Of a stretch of DNA of 64,000 nucleotides, positions 54,176 through 64,000 are shown one piece after another; the first letter of the stretch is position 1, and the number at the start of each line of letters is the position of its first letter. The stretch comes from Calliphora vicina. Lineage: Eukaryota; Arthropoda; Insecta; Diptera; Calliphoridae. Position numbers and translations under genes: made by a program. The DNA is taken from the NCBI RefSeq assembly GCF_958450345.1, contig NC_088784.1, positions 69,403,747 to 69,467,746 on the forward strand. The letters run 5' to 3'. A model generated the notes under the pieces. The model saw only the letters and a program-made list of their open reading frames with translations. It was not told the origin of the DNA and searched no databases.

Positions 54176-54403
54176 ATTTCCATTTTGGAGTTGTTATTAT
54201 AAATACTAAACTGCATGTTATATTCTTCCTAAGTTTATACATATAACATCACGCTTTCTTTCCATGAGAATTCCAAATACATATTGAAACATTTTACCTT
54301 TGACCTTCGCGATTTAAGGTTTAGTGTTTTCCAATTTTAGTAAAACTTTCAGAGTATATTTAGAATTATCTGCACTATATTATTCTGAATGGATTTTACT
54401 TAA

Positions 54404-54648
54404 CCCTCTAACCGGACAATTTTATTTCGAGGTAAAATAATATACCAGGTTATTGTTTGAAAAAAAAAAGAAATACGTTGGAATAAAAACAAACAAAAGA
54501 CAAGTGTACGTTCTTGTTTATCACAATAATTAAATTGTTTGTCTCTTTACACATATTTACCGTTATAACCGGGAAAAATAACCAAATAAAGCAGCATTAC
54601 ATACATTTAACATACCCGCCTAAAGGCAGCCTTGCCGGTTAGAGGGTT
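54404..54648. mobile_element. piggyBac-type MITE, intact 245 bp
   Basis: TTAA flanks both ends (54400-54403, 54649-54652). The ends are CCCTCTAACCGGACAATTTT and the complement CCCTCTAACCGGCAAGGCTG. Non-coding. TTAA duplication with CCCT ends is the hallmark of piggyBac elements. Confidence 0.9.
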
Positions 54649-55289
54649 AAAATTCAGAACAGTAAGGAAAATTCATAACAAAATATGGCCAAATAATTAG
54701 AATTTCTCGAAAATTGCTTAATTTAAATCGCAGATACGGAAAACCTATTGTAGATATTGTCACACTTTTTTCTCATTTTTATTCTCTACTGAGCTGATGG
54801 CCATAGATGCTTGTGCTCAAAGAATCTAACTTTATAATAATTGTATTATTATGTAGTTATTAAATAAATAAAATTATTACCCACTAGCAGACCCGACAGA
54901 TGCCATCTCTGGTGAACTTTCTACAATGTTCTTTAAATGTCAAAACTCGTATATTCAAATTCTAGAGCTTTCGAATACACACGCCATCTTTGGTGAACTT
55001 TCTACAATGTTCTTTAACTATCAAAACTCGTATATTCGAAGTCGAAAGCTTTCGAATTCGAATATACGTTATATACGAATATACCTACGATCAATGATCA
55101 ACTCAAAGCTTTTATTCAATGTTAATAATAACCACAGATATGATACAGTTTGAGAGGCACTGCTGTTTGACACAATTTGTACAATTTCGTAACAATATAC
55201 ATAGAAGCGTTACTGAGAAACAAAGAACCTAAGTCTGTTGGCAAAAACCAATGTTTTGAGTTTTTATATAAGTAATCGAATTTTGGTCT

Positions 55290-56640
55290 GAAATATGAGT
55301 GATCACAGATAGAGCTCCTTTTCTTGATTAAGCGAATTTAGATATTTTAGATTTTTTCAGAAATATGAGTGATCACAGATCGAGCTCTTTTTCTTGATTA
55401 AACGCTTATTGGCCGAGTTATTCGCGAATTTATATATTTTGAGTTATTATATAAAAAATCGATATTTGATCAGAAATATGAGTGGTCACAGATCGAGCTC
55501 CTTTTCTTGATTAAACGCTTATTGACCAAGTTAATAGCGAATTCAGATATTTCGAGTTTTAAATAAAAAATCGATTTTTGGTCAGAAATATGAGTGATCA
55601 CAGATCGAGCTGCTTTTCTTGATTAAACGCTTATTGGCCAAGTTATTAGCGAATTTAGATGTTTTGATTTTTTATATAAAAAACCGATTTTTGGTCAGAA
55701 ATATGAGTGATCACAGATCGAGTTCCTTTTCTTCATTAAACGCTTATTGGCCAAGTGATTAGCGAATTTAGATATTTTGAGATTAAATATAAAAAATTGA
55801 TTTTTGGTCAGAAATATGAGTGATCACAGATCGAGTTATTTTTCTTTATTAAACGCTTATTGGCTAAGTTATTAGCGAATTTATATATTTTAAGTTTTTA
55901 TATAAAAAATCGATTTTTGTTAAGCAATATGAGTGATCACAGATCGAGCTCCTTTTCTTCATTAAACGCTTATTAGCCAAGTTATTAGCGATTTTAGATA
56001 TTAGCGATATGAGTGATCACAGATCGTGCTCCTTTTCTTGATTAAACGCTTATTGGCCAAGTTATTAGCGACTTTAGAAATTTTGAGTTTTTATATAAAA
56101 AATAAATTTTTTTATCAGCTCCTTTCTTGATTAAACGATTATTGGCCAAGTTATTAGTTTTTGAGTTTTTATATAAAAATCGATTTTTGTTCAGAAAAAG
56201 CAGCTCCATCAGTGATCACAGATGGAGCTGCTTTTTTCGATCAAACGCTTATTGGTCAAGTTAATAGCGAATTTAGATATTTTGAGTTTTTATATAAAAA
56301 ATCAATTTTTAGTCAGAAATTTGTGATCGCAGATCGAGCTATTTTTCTTGATTATTCGCTTATTTGCCAAGTTATTAACGAATTAAGATATTTTGAGTTT
56401 TTATATAAAGAATTGTTTGTTCAGAAATATAAGTGATCACAGATCGAGCTGCTTTTCTTGACTAAACGCTTATTGGCCAAGTTTTTCGCGAATTTAGAAT
56501 GTAGACAAGCGAATTTTGAGGTTTTATATAGATAGATTTTTGAAATTGAGTGATCACAGAAATATGAGTGATCACAGATCCAGCTCTTTTTCTTGATTGA
56601 ACGCTTATTTTTCAAGTTATTAGCGAATTTAGAATGTAGA
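55290..56640 (-). repeat. 110-115 bp tandem array, about 13 imperfect units
   Basis: Each unit contains GAGTGATCACAGATCGAGCT, then TTTTCTTGATTAAACGCTTA, TTGGCCAAGTTATTAGCGAA and a GAGTTTTTATATAAAAAATC stretch. Some units are shortened (near 55300-55370, 55985-56010 and 56115). One unit near 56120 is badly eroded. The single-unit form is in the element at 6730-7574. No unique spacers and no frame conserved across units. Confidence 0.92.
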
Positions 56641-56996
56641 CAACACTCAAATGCATACTTTTAATTTGATTTTTAAAGTTTAGTGAATCCCCTTAAATAA
56701 AAAAGTGTTTGCATCCTCTGAATGATGAGTAATTTTATTTGCTATGTAATTTTATTTCAATGGAAACTTTTGTGGACTATTGCGTGGTAAATTTTTCTTA
56801 CGAATTTCACTACGAACAATTAAAAACAAATTAGCAAAATAGGTGCAGCCGTTTTCCGATTTTAGATAAATTGAAAAAAGTGAGCGTGGTCGATTTTTCT
56901 TTCAGTAAAAACTTAAAGGATAACTGCGAACATTTAATCAAAAAATTAAATCGAAAAAAGTGGGCGTGGTCAATTTTTCATTCCGTAAAAACCTAA

Positions 56997-57049
56997 GACA
57001 ATCTATCTTTAAAAATTGGTCATAGCCCAATTTTTAAAGATAGATTGTC
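56997..57049. repeat. 23-bp perfect inverted repeat inside F2
   Basis: GACAATCTATCTTTAAAAAT and three more bases, a seven-base loop (TCATAGC), then the exact complement. A strong hairpin near the element's 5' side. Confidence 0.85.
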
Positions 57050-57339
57050 TAAATCGGTCCTGCCGTTCTCAACTGATGCAATTACCAAAGAATGACATTT
57101 GATTTTTATTTATACAGATTATATTGTCAATAAATCCTAAAGTCATGTTCAAAAAATTTTTAAATTTGTAGTTATGAATCTGTCGTTAAAAAAATTTAAT
57201 TTGTTGGTCTTACTTGCGAATAGGTTATAGCTTTGCTACGACGAAAAAAACTCATATACAAGTAAATATGGATATACTTTAAGTAACAATCAACTTTAAT
57301 TTTAATATTTCTCAAAATATGTTAATTTTGTTCCACCAT

Positions 57340-57480
57340 TTCTTGTTCTAGTGGCCTGAGACACGTTAATGGCTGGATGAATTTTTAATAACTTTAAAAT
57401 TTTTTAACCAATTTTTACGTACACATTTCTATTCTTTTAAATTAAATTAAAAAATTAAATTGTTTCCCTCAAAACTTCAG
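57340..57480 (-). repeat. Relative of the TA-flanked element J
   Basis: The minus strand of CCTGAGACACGTTAATGGCT and TTTTACGTACACATTT matches 31540-31645 of element J. The ends are not preserved. Confidence 0.55.
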
Positions 57481-57639
57481 CGAGCTTGCGGCTCGTCTTA
57501 ACCCCTACCGATTCACCTAAATTTTTTTCAAAATTTTACCAAAATACACCAAACTTGGGAGTGAGAGTGAAAAGAATCTGCAAACAAAATATCCGCAATT
57601 AGCTATATGCCCACCCTTATTATACATCTAAAATTATTC

Positions 57640-58010
57640 ATCCACAACAGAAAATATACCGATCGACTCAGAATCACATTCTGGGTAAGTCTGGCTTGCT
57701 GGTTGTCTATGTAAACTTTGTGCACTAAGTACATGTCGCAATTTGGAAATTTTTCAACACAATTTATCACATGCGTCCAAGGACGAAGCTATTGAAATTG
57801 GTTGAAAACGGTCCATTATTTCACCTAGTCCCAAATGTCCTCCCGAAATAGGATTTTATAGGACATAACAATTTAATTTAGTTTAAATAAGTTTTCCGTC
57901 CAAATAAGTTTTATATATATCTACGGAAGTCATTTTACTTAATTTTATCGGTACATAAGTAGTCCCACATAATGCCCACTTCCGGATATCAAATAAATGT
58001 CTTAAGAATA
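57640..58010 (+). repeat. B-type dispersed repeat, partial and eroded (B6)
   Basis: AATATACCGATCGACTCAGA to CCAAATAAGTTTTATATATA with many small deletions. No ends preserved. Confidence 0.65.
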
Positions 58011-58682
58011 TTGGTAACGGTATTTACGATTATATCGGAAATGGTAATTGCAGTTATTTCGGTAACTATAGCTTAGCAGTGTCTGTAGTTGAGCTGAAAC
58101 GATATTTTAGAAGTGACGGTAGCCAACATTACACTTAAATGACAATTGATTATACGCTGGATTATTTGGGATGTGTGAAGTAATCTAATGTTTTGATATT
58201 TCTTAATTGGCTGTCAGAAAAATATTTCCAGCTATTACACACCGGACGACAAACTTATACATGACTTGTATATCATCATAATATTAATAGGCAAGTCGAT
58301 TTCTTTAGACCCCTTTTACACTCACATTATACATTTAATTTGGGCAAGAAATATACCATTTTAAAGGGATTTATTCACAGAAGTGCAGAATATATTTTAT
58401 TGAAATCGGTTCAGTTTTTTAGAAGTTATAAGCGTTTAAAGATGTTACTAACACATATGCAAAAACGTGTACATGTGAACCTTAAGCTAAACAGTAAACA
58501 AAGCATTGCGTGTTTGTTCAATTTGTTGTTGTAAATAAATAGGAGAAACAATTAAACAGTATTGATTTCGCTCTGTTTTAAGTGAGAGTTGTTATAGAAA
58601 ACAAAGAAGAAGAATTTAGTAATTTAAATTCGCTTTAATAAATATATTTTGAAGGTGTTTTTTTATTTTCTAACTCCCATAA

Positions 58683-58766
58683 GCATAAACAATTTTTAAA
58701 TTTATCAAAGGTTTATAAAACAAATTTTGTTTATAAACCTTTGATAAATTTAAAAATTGTTTATGC
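58683..58766. repeat. Perfect 37-bp-arm foldback
   Basis: GCATAAACAATTTTTAAATT continuing to GGTTTATAAA (37 nt), a 10-base loop, then the exact complement. The flanks CCATAA and ATATTGGGG echo the related copy at 3037-3129. It may be a young MITE, since the arms have no mismatch. Confidence 0.9.
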
Positions 58767-58849
58767 ATATTGGGGTAAATATGTAATTGTAGATAAGTAA
58801 ATAGTTATTTTATAATTGTGACGATTTTCAACGGTTTATCACTGCATGA

Positions 58850-59400
58850 AGTTTAATGAAAAATGGGACGGGTCGGAAAAAATGGTGAGTCGCCTCTCAT
58901 ACAAAGTAAAAAGTTATTTCTAAATATTTTGTGAAATATAATTGCAAGATTCTTCAAACTTAGTCTAAATGGCTCTTTTATAAATTTTCACAGTTTCGCT
59001 GAAATTGTTCGGGATTGGAATAGTGGGCGTGGCACACCCTATACAAAGTAAATAATTAATTTTGAATATCTGGAGAACTATAATTCTAAAAGAATTTAAA
59101 CTCTGTATCAATCAATTTCTCTGTTCGAAGTTTAGCTAAGCATGATCGGCTTAGTAGGAATGACCCCTCCCTTATAAAGGAAAGTTAAAGTAAAGCTTGA
59201 TATTTACATAAAAGGTTTAAAAATGGGTGGGATCAGAGCAGCGGAGTGGTATCTCCCATACAAATTAGTTAGTTATTTTCGACTGTCAAGTGAACTGTAA
59301 TTGAGAGATTCTCAAATTTTGTATGTGTAATTGTCGTATTTCCATTCATATTTTTTTAATTTTACTAGGGTAGGGGTAGCGAAGTGCACCGGGTTATGCT
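58850..59400 (+). repeat. Helitron-like 3' region
   Basis: Several diverged repeats of the type GGGACGGGTCGG and GTGGGCGTGGCA with CCTATACAAAGTAA lead to AGCGAAGTGCACCGGGTTAT and GCTAGTA. That is the kind of CTAGT end seen in the other Helitron-like copies. The 5' end was not located. Confidence 0.5.
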
Positions 59401-60720
59401 AGTACCTCTAAATATACAAATGGAAATATAAATAATTGAAATTTTGACAGAATAATTATTAAATTAATAAATAATATGCCACAGAGTATATAAATTAAAT
59501 ACATTAATAAAGTAAATTTAGCAATAAAAATGTATTTTAAACATGTTTTGAAACGCTTCTTTTATTTTTATTTGTAGAGTAATTATTAACAAATCATCAC
59601 AACCATAATTTAATTTAGCGCTTGCACAGAAACGTATAAAATCTATTCATATTTCTTGTAATAAATGTTGGTTTTTAATTGATGGCATTAAATTGAATTG
59701 CTTGCAATTATTTGTTATAAAAATATTTATAATCTTGTGTGAGAGTTTTTACATTTAAATAAATTTTTTAATAGCAGCAATTGTTGGGTAGTTAAACTTA
59801 AATGTCATGAAGTTATAAATATGAAAACGGTGTTAAGAGGATTTTTATATGATCAGGTTAGAAACAATTGTTATACAATCACATTTACTTCCGTCTGCAT
59901 TAATGGTATTTTAAGTGGTTCTTTTGCTCAACTTAAGGAATTTTTATTTATTATAGTGATCGATGGATCGCATATGGACAAATCCAGCACATAATGCATT
60001 TTGATTTTGGACGAGACTGGAATGTATTGTGAAACCTTATATATCCTTATGAATCCTTCTCACCCGAATTTCAACTCGTAAAATATTTTTCCGAAGTAAA
60101 TTAGGTTATGATCTTAATCCGCAGGCTTTTAAATGATCAAATTTTGTTCGAAACAGAAACCATAGATAAATACATACATAGAAGGCAAGGAGAGAGAAAT
60201 AAAAATTAAACATAATTGCTCTCATTTTACACTTGACAATACACTGTCAACAATTAAGTTTTTGACAACAAACATAAGATGTATGCGATACACTTGAACA
60301 TGTTGAGCCAAGAATGTTGACGAATCTTTGTCAAACATCCACTTAATGATCGTTCCATATACTCGTAATTAACTCAATTGACAATTTATATTTAATGCTA
60401 ACTAAATTACATCATTTTATGGCCAATATTAAAGCTGGAATTTCCCATTGACTTGCGGCATAATTATTATTTTTATGAATAAAATATGACAAACTAAAAG
60501 TCATAAAGAAATAATAAATTTTAAGTTTAAAGTGAACACTTGTGAAGAATAAGCAATTGAAAAACAATGTATTGAAAATAGAACTAGAATACGATTTTTT
60601 ATTACAAAGTACATAAAGATTCCACTCAAAGAATAAAATCAAATCAATTTGTAAAATTTTACAGATCAAGTGCAATGCGGTAAATCAAGAGGTGGTTGGA
60701 ATGAAATATAATATTAACTA
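59401..60720. other. 1.3-kb AT-rich region, nothing recognised
   Basis: The 87-codon minus frame at 60412-60675 has no domain or splice context. No repeat ends seen. Confidence 0.45.
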
Positions 60721-62028
60721 CCCAGCAATTCTAGGAGACAGTCCCGAACTATCATCAGGGTGACAACATAACAAGCTACGTGACTAGTTATTTTAACACG
60801 TATGACCTTTTTGGATTACAATGAGACTGCCGGATAGCTTGTCCAAAGTTGTCAACTCATTGGATTCATGTACCGGTTACATAGAGTCAGTTACCATAAT
60901 AGGTACCTAAATGGTTATTGATCAGCTACATAACTAGTTATTATAGCCTACATCACCATAGTGGGGAGGGTATAATGCCTTTGTGCAGATGTTTATAATG
61001 CCCAAAAATATTATCCCAACACCCACCTTAAAGTATACCAATCGACTCAGAATCACTTTCGGATTGAGCAATGTCCGTCCGTCTGCCCATGTAAACCTTG
61101 TGCGCAAAGTACAGGTCGCAATTTTGAAGATATTTCGATAAAATTTTGTACATACAATTATTTTGGCCCAAGGACAAAGCCTATTGAAACTGGCTGAAAT
61201 CGGTCATTTATTTCACCTAGCCCCCATACAAATGTCCTCCCGAAATTGGACTTTATCCGTCATAAATGTTTAATTTATAAAGGTATCTACACAAATTTGT
61301 CTCCAAATAAATTTTATATACGGAAATCATGTCACCTAATTTCATAATGATCGGTCCATAATTATTCATAGCTTCCATATAAGGCTCATTTCCGAAAATC
61401 ACTTTTACGAGCATAAATCTCTTGAAAATGTCGGTATACACGTAAAATTCATCACAAATAACTTTCATATAGACCAAATTTCATGGCGATCGGTCTAAAA
61501 TTAGTCATAGATCCCATATCAGCATAAATCTCTTAAAAAATTATAACTTTCATATAGACATAAATAACATGATCGAATTTCATGGCGATCGATCCATAAT
61601 TAGTCATAGCACTCTTCCGAAAATCATTCAAGAAAATAAATTATGGACATTTTAAAACAAAAATAATTTTGCTTATTTACTTAGTGTAGTTTATTATATG
61701 GTCGGGCTTGACCGACAATAATTTCTTACTTGTTTTTACATGTACGTGTGCTAATTGACCTCAAATATGCAGTTTTTACTTCCAAAAAAGTACAGTACAA
61801 AAAAAAAAACGTTTCAAGTCTAGATTACTTAGAGACACTTAAGTGACAATTGACTTCACGATAGTTTACATGGGCTGTATAAAGTAACTAATTAACATCT
61901 TAATGCACTACTAAAATACATAATTGTCAAATGACCCAAATTATATAAATTTAATTCAGCCAAGTGGTCAGACATTAGTGACAATTACTGTCTATAAGGG
62001 ATACATTGACTACTTGCTTAACTGCTGG
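60721..62028 (-). mobile_element. Unclassified CCCAACA-type element (C2), interrupted by a B repeat
   Basis: The left end CCCAGCAATTCTAGGAGACA corresponds to the complement of the right end of C1. The right end, ATTGACTACTTGCTTAACTG followed by CTGG, corresponds to the left end of C1. Without the B7 insertion it is about 510 bp, shorter than C1 (742 bp) through internal deletion. No frame. Confidence 0.72.
60944..61738 (+). mobile_element. B-type dispersed repeat, complete (B7), inside C2
   Basis: Starts TATAGCCTACATCACCATAG with GTGGGGAGGGTATAAT. Ends TTATATGGTCGGGCTTGACC, GACAATA and TTTCTTACTTGTTTTT. The terminal stem GTCGG/CCGAC is intact. Confidence 0.8.
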
Positions 62029-62929
62029 ATATAATCAGAACATTAAGTTGACATTTAAAATATACGATTTACTCATACCCACAGACTGTCAAATGTTATA
62101 AATATATGAGTGTAGCTCATAAATAATGAAGTGGAAGTCAATCGGTTCCATCCATCCATATATAGGTATAAGCATTCAACAGCAATCGGTTAGTATACCT
62201 TCATGTCTATAATTTGTGTTATTTTATCGATTCTTAGTAAATTTAGGTGAAATCGTTATATCTGCTTGTCTCTAGTTTCAACTAATTTATTAGGAAAAAT
62301 CACGGATTACGCGTTATTACTCCAAATATTAATTAATTTATTAACTAATTGCTTAGTAGGTTTCATGAAGCGTAGTACAATATTTATTTGATATTAGATC
62401 TGAAATCCAAATGCTGAAAATCTGAGCAAAATCCTGATAAAATTTTGCACAAAGTAGTTCTATGTACTCTGAAATTACGTAAATTTCGACATAAGTCATT
62501 TAGGCTCAGTACTACAACTTGGCAATAGAAATATTTGTTGTTTCTATATTCTTACGAAAATGTATTGTAAGACTGAATGTAATGATTTATATTTTAAGGT
62601 CAAACTTAAACAAAATCAATTTTAAAGTAATAAAAATGATCTAGTAAGCGTTTGACAATAAACAATAATTTTTTTTATTTTTTTTTGAAAATTGCATTGA
62701 TTTGTATTAGGTATAATTTAGTTGTTTTTGCTACACCTACCAACCAGTAATTGAATAGAACCAATTTAAAATATGAATAATAATTTCAAGAACAATACAA
62801 TTGGAAAAACAGAATGTAAAACATACTTGATTACAATTGGCACCACAGCAGCAGTGATCAATATATTTCCATACATCTTATATATAAAAAGAAGTGTACA
62901 TTTTGATGTCACCACTAACTGCGAAAACG
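62029..62929. other. AT-rich spacer, nothing recognised
   Basis: Two overlapping frames on opposite strands at 62766-62990 are mirror products of low-complexity DNA and have no domain. Confidence 0.4.
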
Positions 62930-63075
62930 GGTCGACCGATTTCAACCAAAATTTCTGTAGATGGTTTATGTGAAGTTTGCACGAAATCAAATTTTCAATG
63001 AACCTTCAGATTTTTGATTTTCGGTCTGTGGGCGAAGGGGCGTGGTAAAATCAAATTTATACACTATACCCCTAA
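62930..63075 (+). repeat. Helitron-associated repeat text
   Basis: GAAAACGGGTCGACCGATTT with CAACCAAAATTT and then GGCGAAGGGGCGTGGTAAAA resemble the 5' side motifs of Helitron-type elements. It precedes the helicase remnant and may belong to the same element. Confidence 0.45.
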
Positions 63076-63492
63076 TGACACTATACCTAATGATTTCAAG
63101 GTCAGTAATTGTGGCCAAACTTTTGCAAATAAAAAAAAAGTTAAAAAAAAATTGCCAAAAAATTATTCTTATTTTTTCATTCGAGAAATAAATGCTGTTT
63201 TTCATTCCCAACGATCAAACAATGCTAATTTTAATTTCGTTGCTTAACATCATTCTAAAAATTTTAATTTACAGTGGTGTACTCTGAAACGAATGATTTG
63301 GTGTAACATGTCCGGTACATACCAAATTTTCATATCGTTCGATAAAACAAGTAGGCCGCTGTTAACATTGTACTATAAAAGTGCTTTTATATTATCAACC
63401 GATGATAAACAAAATTTCCTAAAGTACAACTAATATAGTAAACAACGTCGACAAATCAAATTTCGTTCCCGCCGAACTTCTGCCAAATACAA

Positions 63493-63975
63493 ATGAATAT
63501 TCAATCCGTTGTCGACAAGGTATTCACAAGTCTTACAACCAACTACAAACATTCGGATTGGCTGTGGGAACGTGCAATTTTGGTACCAACAAATTATGAT
63601 GTCAACAAGCTCAATGAGCAAATTAATTGAAACTGACTGGCGAAACAATGAAATACAAATCGATTGACACAGTAATGAACGAAGAACAAGCCTCAATTAT
63701 GCTACTGAAACATTGAAGGTTGGATCACAGATAATGTTTCTCCGCAACATAAACGCACCAAAATTATGCAACGGAACACGATTGACCATCAAAAAATGTT
63801 CACCAAATTTAATTGAGGCAACAATCATCGATGGCAGATTAAAATGCGAAGACGTAATGATTTCACGCATACCAAAGATTTCTAACGACAAAGCATAAGG
63901 CCAATCGTTGACTATTGCTGGCTTACATTTGGAAAATTCATATTTTGTATGTGGTTTGCTCCCGAGTAAATAAAA
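63493..63975 (+). pseudogene. Helitron Pif1-like helicase, C-terminal remnant in three frames
   Basis: Four consecutive pieces fit the C-terminal half of a Helitron helicase. They are NYKHSDWLWERAILVPTN with NKLNEQIN (63541-63627), LTGETMKYKSIDTVMNEEQA (about 63630-63710), KVGSQIMFLRNINAPKLCNG with TRLTIKK, LIEATII and VMISRIPKI (63716-63898), and QSLTIAGLHLENSYF before the window ends. The order and the phrases APKLCNGTRL and RAILVPTN are characteristic of Pif1-like helicases in insect Helitrons. Three frameshifts and several stops show it is dead. The ATPase Walker motifs would lie upstream and were not found, and the end continues past 64000. It is a possible relative of the parent of the non-autonomous F elements. 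Confidence 0.82.
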
Positions 63976-64000
63976 AAAAGAAACGTATATCCCCTGACCT

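Larger units (their letters stand above)
54883..57119 (-). mobile_element. Non-autonomous Helitron/Helentron-like element with expanded internal array (F2)
   Basis: On the minus strand its 3' end is TCTGTCGGGTCTGCTAGT and its 5' end is near TCTGTATAAATAAAAATCAA followed by a GAGAACGGCAGGACCGATTT motif. The pattern matches Helitron-type elements and the copy at 6730-7574. About 1.35 kb of its 2.24 kb is a tandem array. Phrases such as AAAGTGGGCGTGGTC are common near the 5' ends of such elements. No Rep/helicase coding. Confidence 0.7.

Noticed and set aside
1..64000. tRNA, rRNA and other structured RNA genes
   Set aside because: No tRNA A/B box pair with a cloverleaf and no rRNA-like GC-rich block was recognised. 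A covariance-model scan would be needed to exclude them fully.

Overview
This is a gene-poor, AT-rich stretch of eukaryotic DNA that looks like a higher fly (Brachycera, probably a calyptrate such as a blowfly or house-fly relative). The evidence is three cuticular-protein genes with insect Rebers-Riddiford (RR-1) chitin-binding domains, insect core promoters (TATAAAAG boxes) and a dense load of fly-type transposable elements: mariner, other Tc1/IS630 elements, hAT, piggyBac, an RTE-type LINE, Helitrons and Transib-like foldbacks. Genus is not determinable here. No tRNA, rRNA, CRISPR array or bacterial feature was seen.

Protein genes. Gene 1 (minus strand) has its main exon cut by the left edge (1-187) and a 12-nt first coding exon at 3700-3711. 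Gene 2 (minus) has main exon 17905-18300 and a 12-nt first coding exon at 24468-24479. Gene 3 (plus) has exons 47221-47232 and 47309-47683. All three share one plan: a four-codon exon 1 (MFKF, MFKF, MFKC), a phase-0 intron inside the signal peptide, then one exon with the rest of the secreted protein. The introns differ greatly: about 3.5 kb, 6.2 kb and 76 nt. The two long ones are filled with dead transposons. The genes probably form part of a cuticle-protein cluster spread out by transposon insertion.

The rest is layered mobile DNA. Left part (1-18 kb): two decayed mariner pieces in intron 1, a Transib-like foldback with 37-bp inverted ends and a 5-bp target duplication (4903-5949), a Helitron-like element (6730-7574), a piggyBac-type MITE (7641-8084), a three-level nest (inverted-end element > A-type repeat > hAT element with a transposase C-terminus), a decayed DDE transposase and a TA-flanked palindromic MITE. 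Intron 2 (18.3-24.5 kb): a hAT inside a hAT, both with perfect 8-bp target duplications, then an RTE-type LINE pierced by a piggyBac MITE. Middle (25-43 kb): an unclassified CCCAACA-ended element, a 31-bp minisatellite, a 30-bp perfect palindrome, many copies of two related repeats (called A and B) that end in AAAACAAGTAAG and carry terminal hairpins, a second piggyBac MITE copy, a third mariner, and a possible broken multi-exon gene. Around gene 3 (42.9-50 kb): a three-level nest (palindrome > B repeat > 2.3-kb foldback) ends about 0.3 kb upstream of the gene 3 TATA box, and a hAT MITE sits in an A repeat downstream. Right part (50-64 kb): further piggyBac MITEs, a Helitron-like element whose internal 110-115 bp unit has expanded to about 13 copies, a second CCCAACA-type element holding a B repeat, and a decayed Helitron helicase at the right edge.

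All calls come from reading the sequence. Family names rest on remembered motifs, and no database search was possible.
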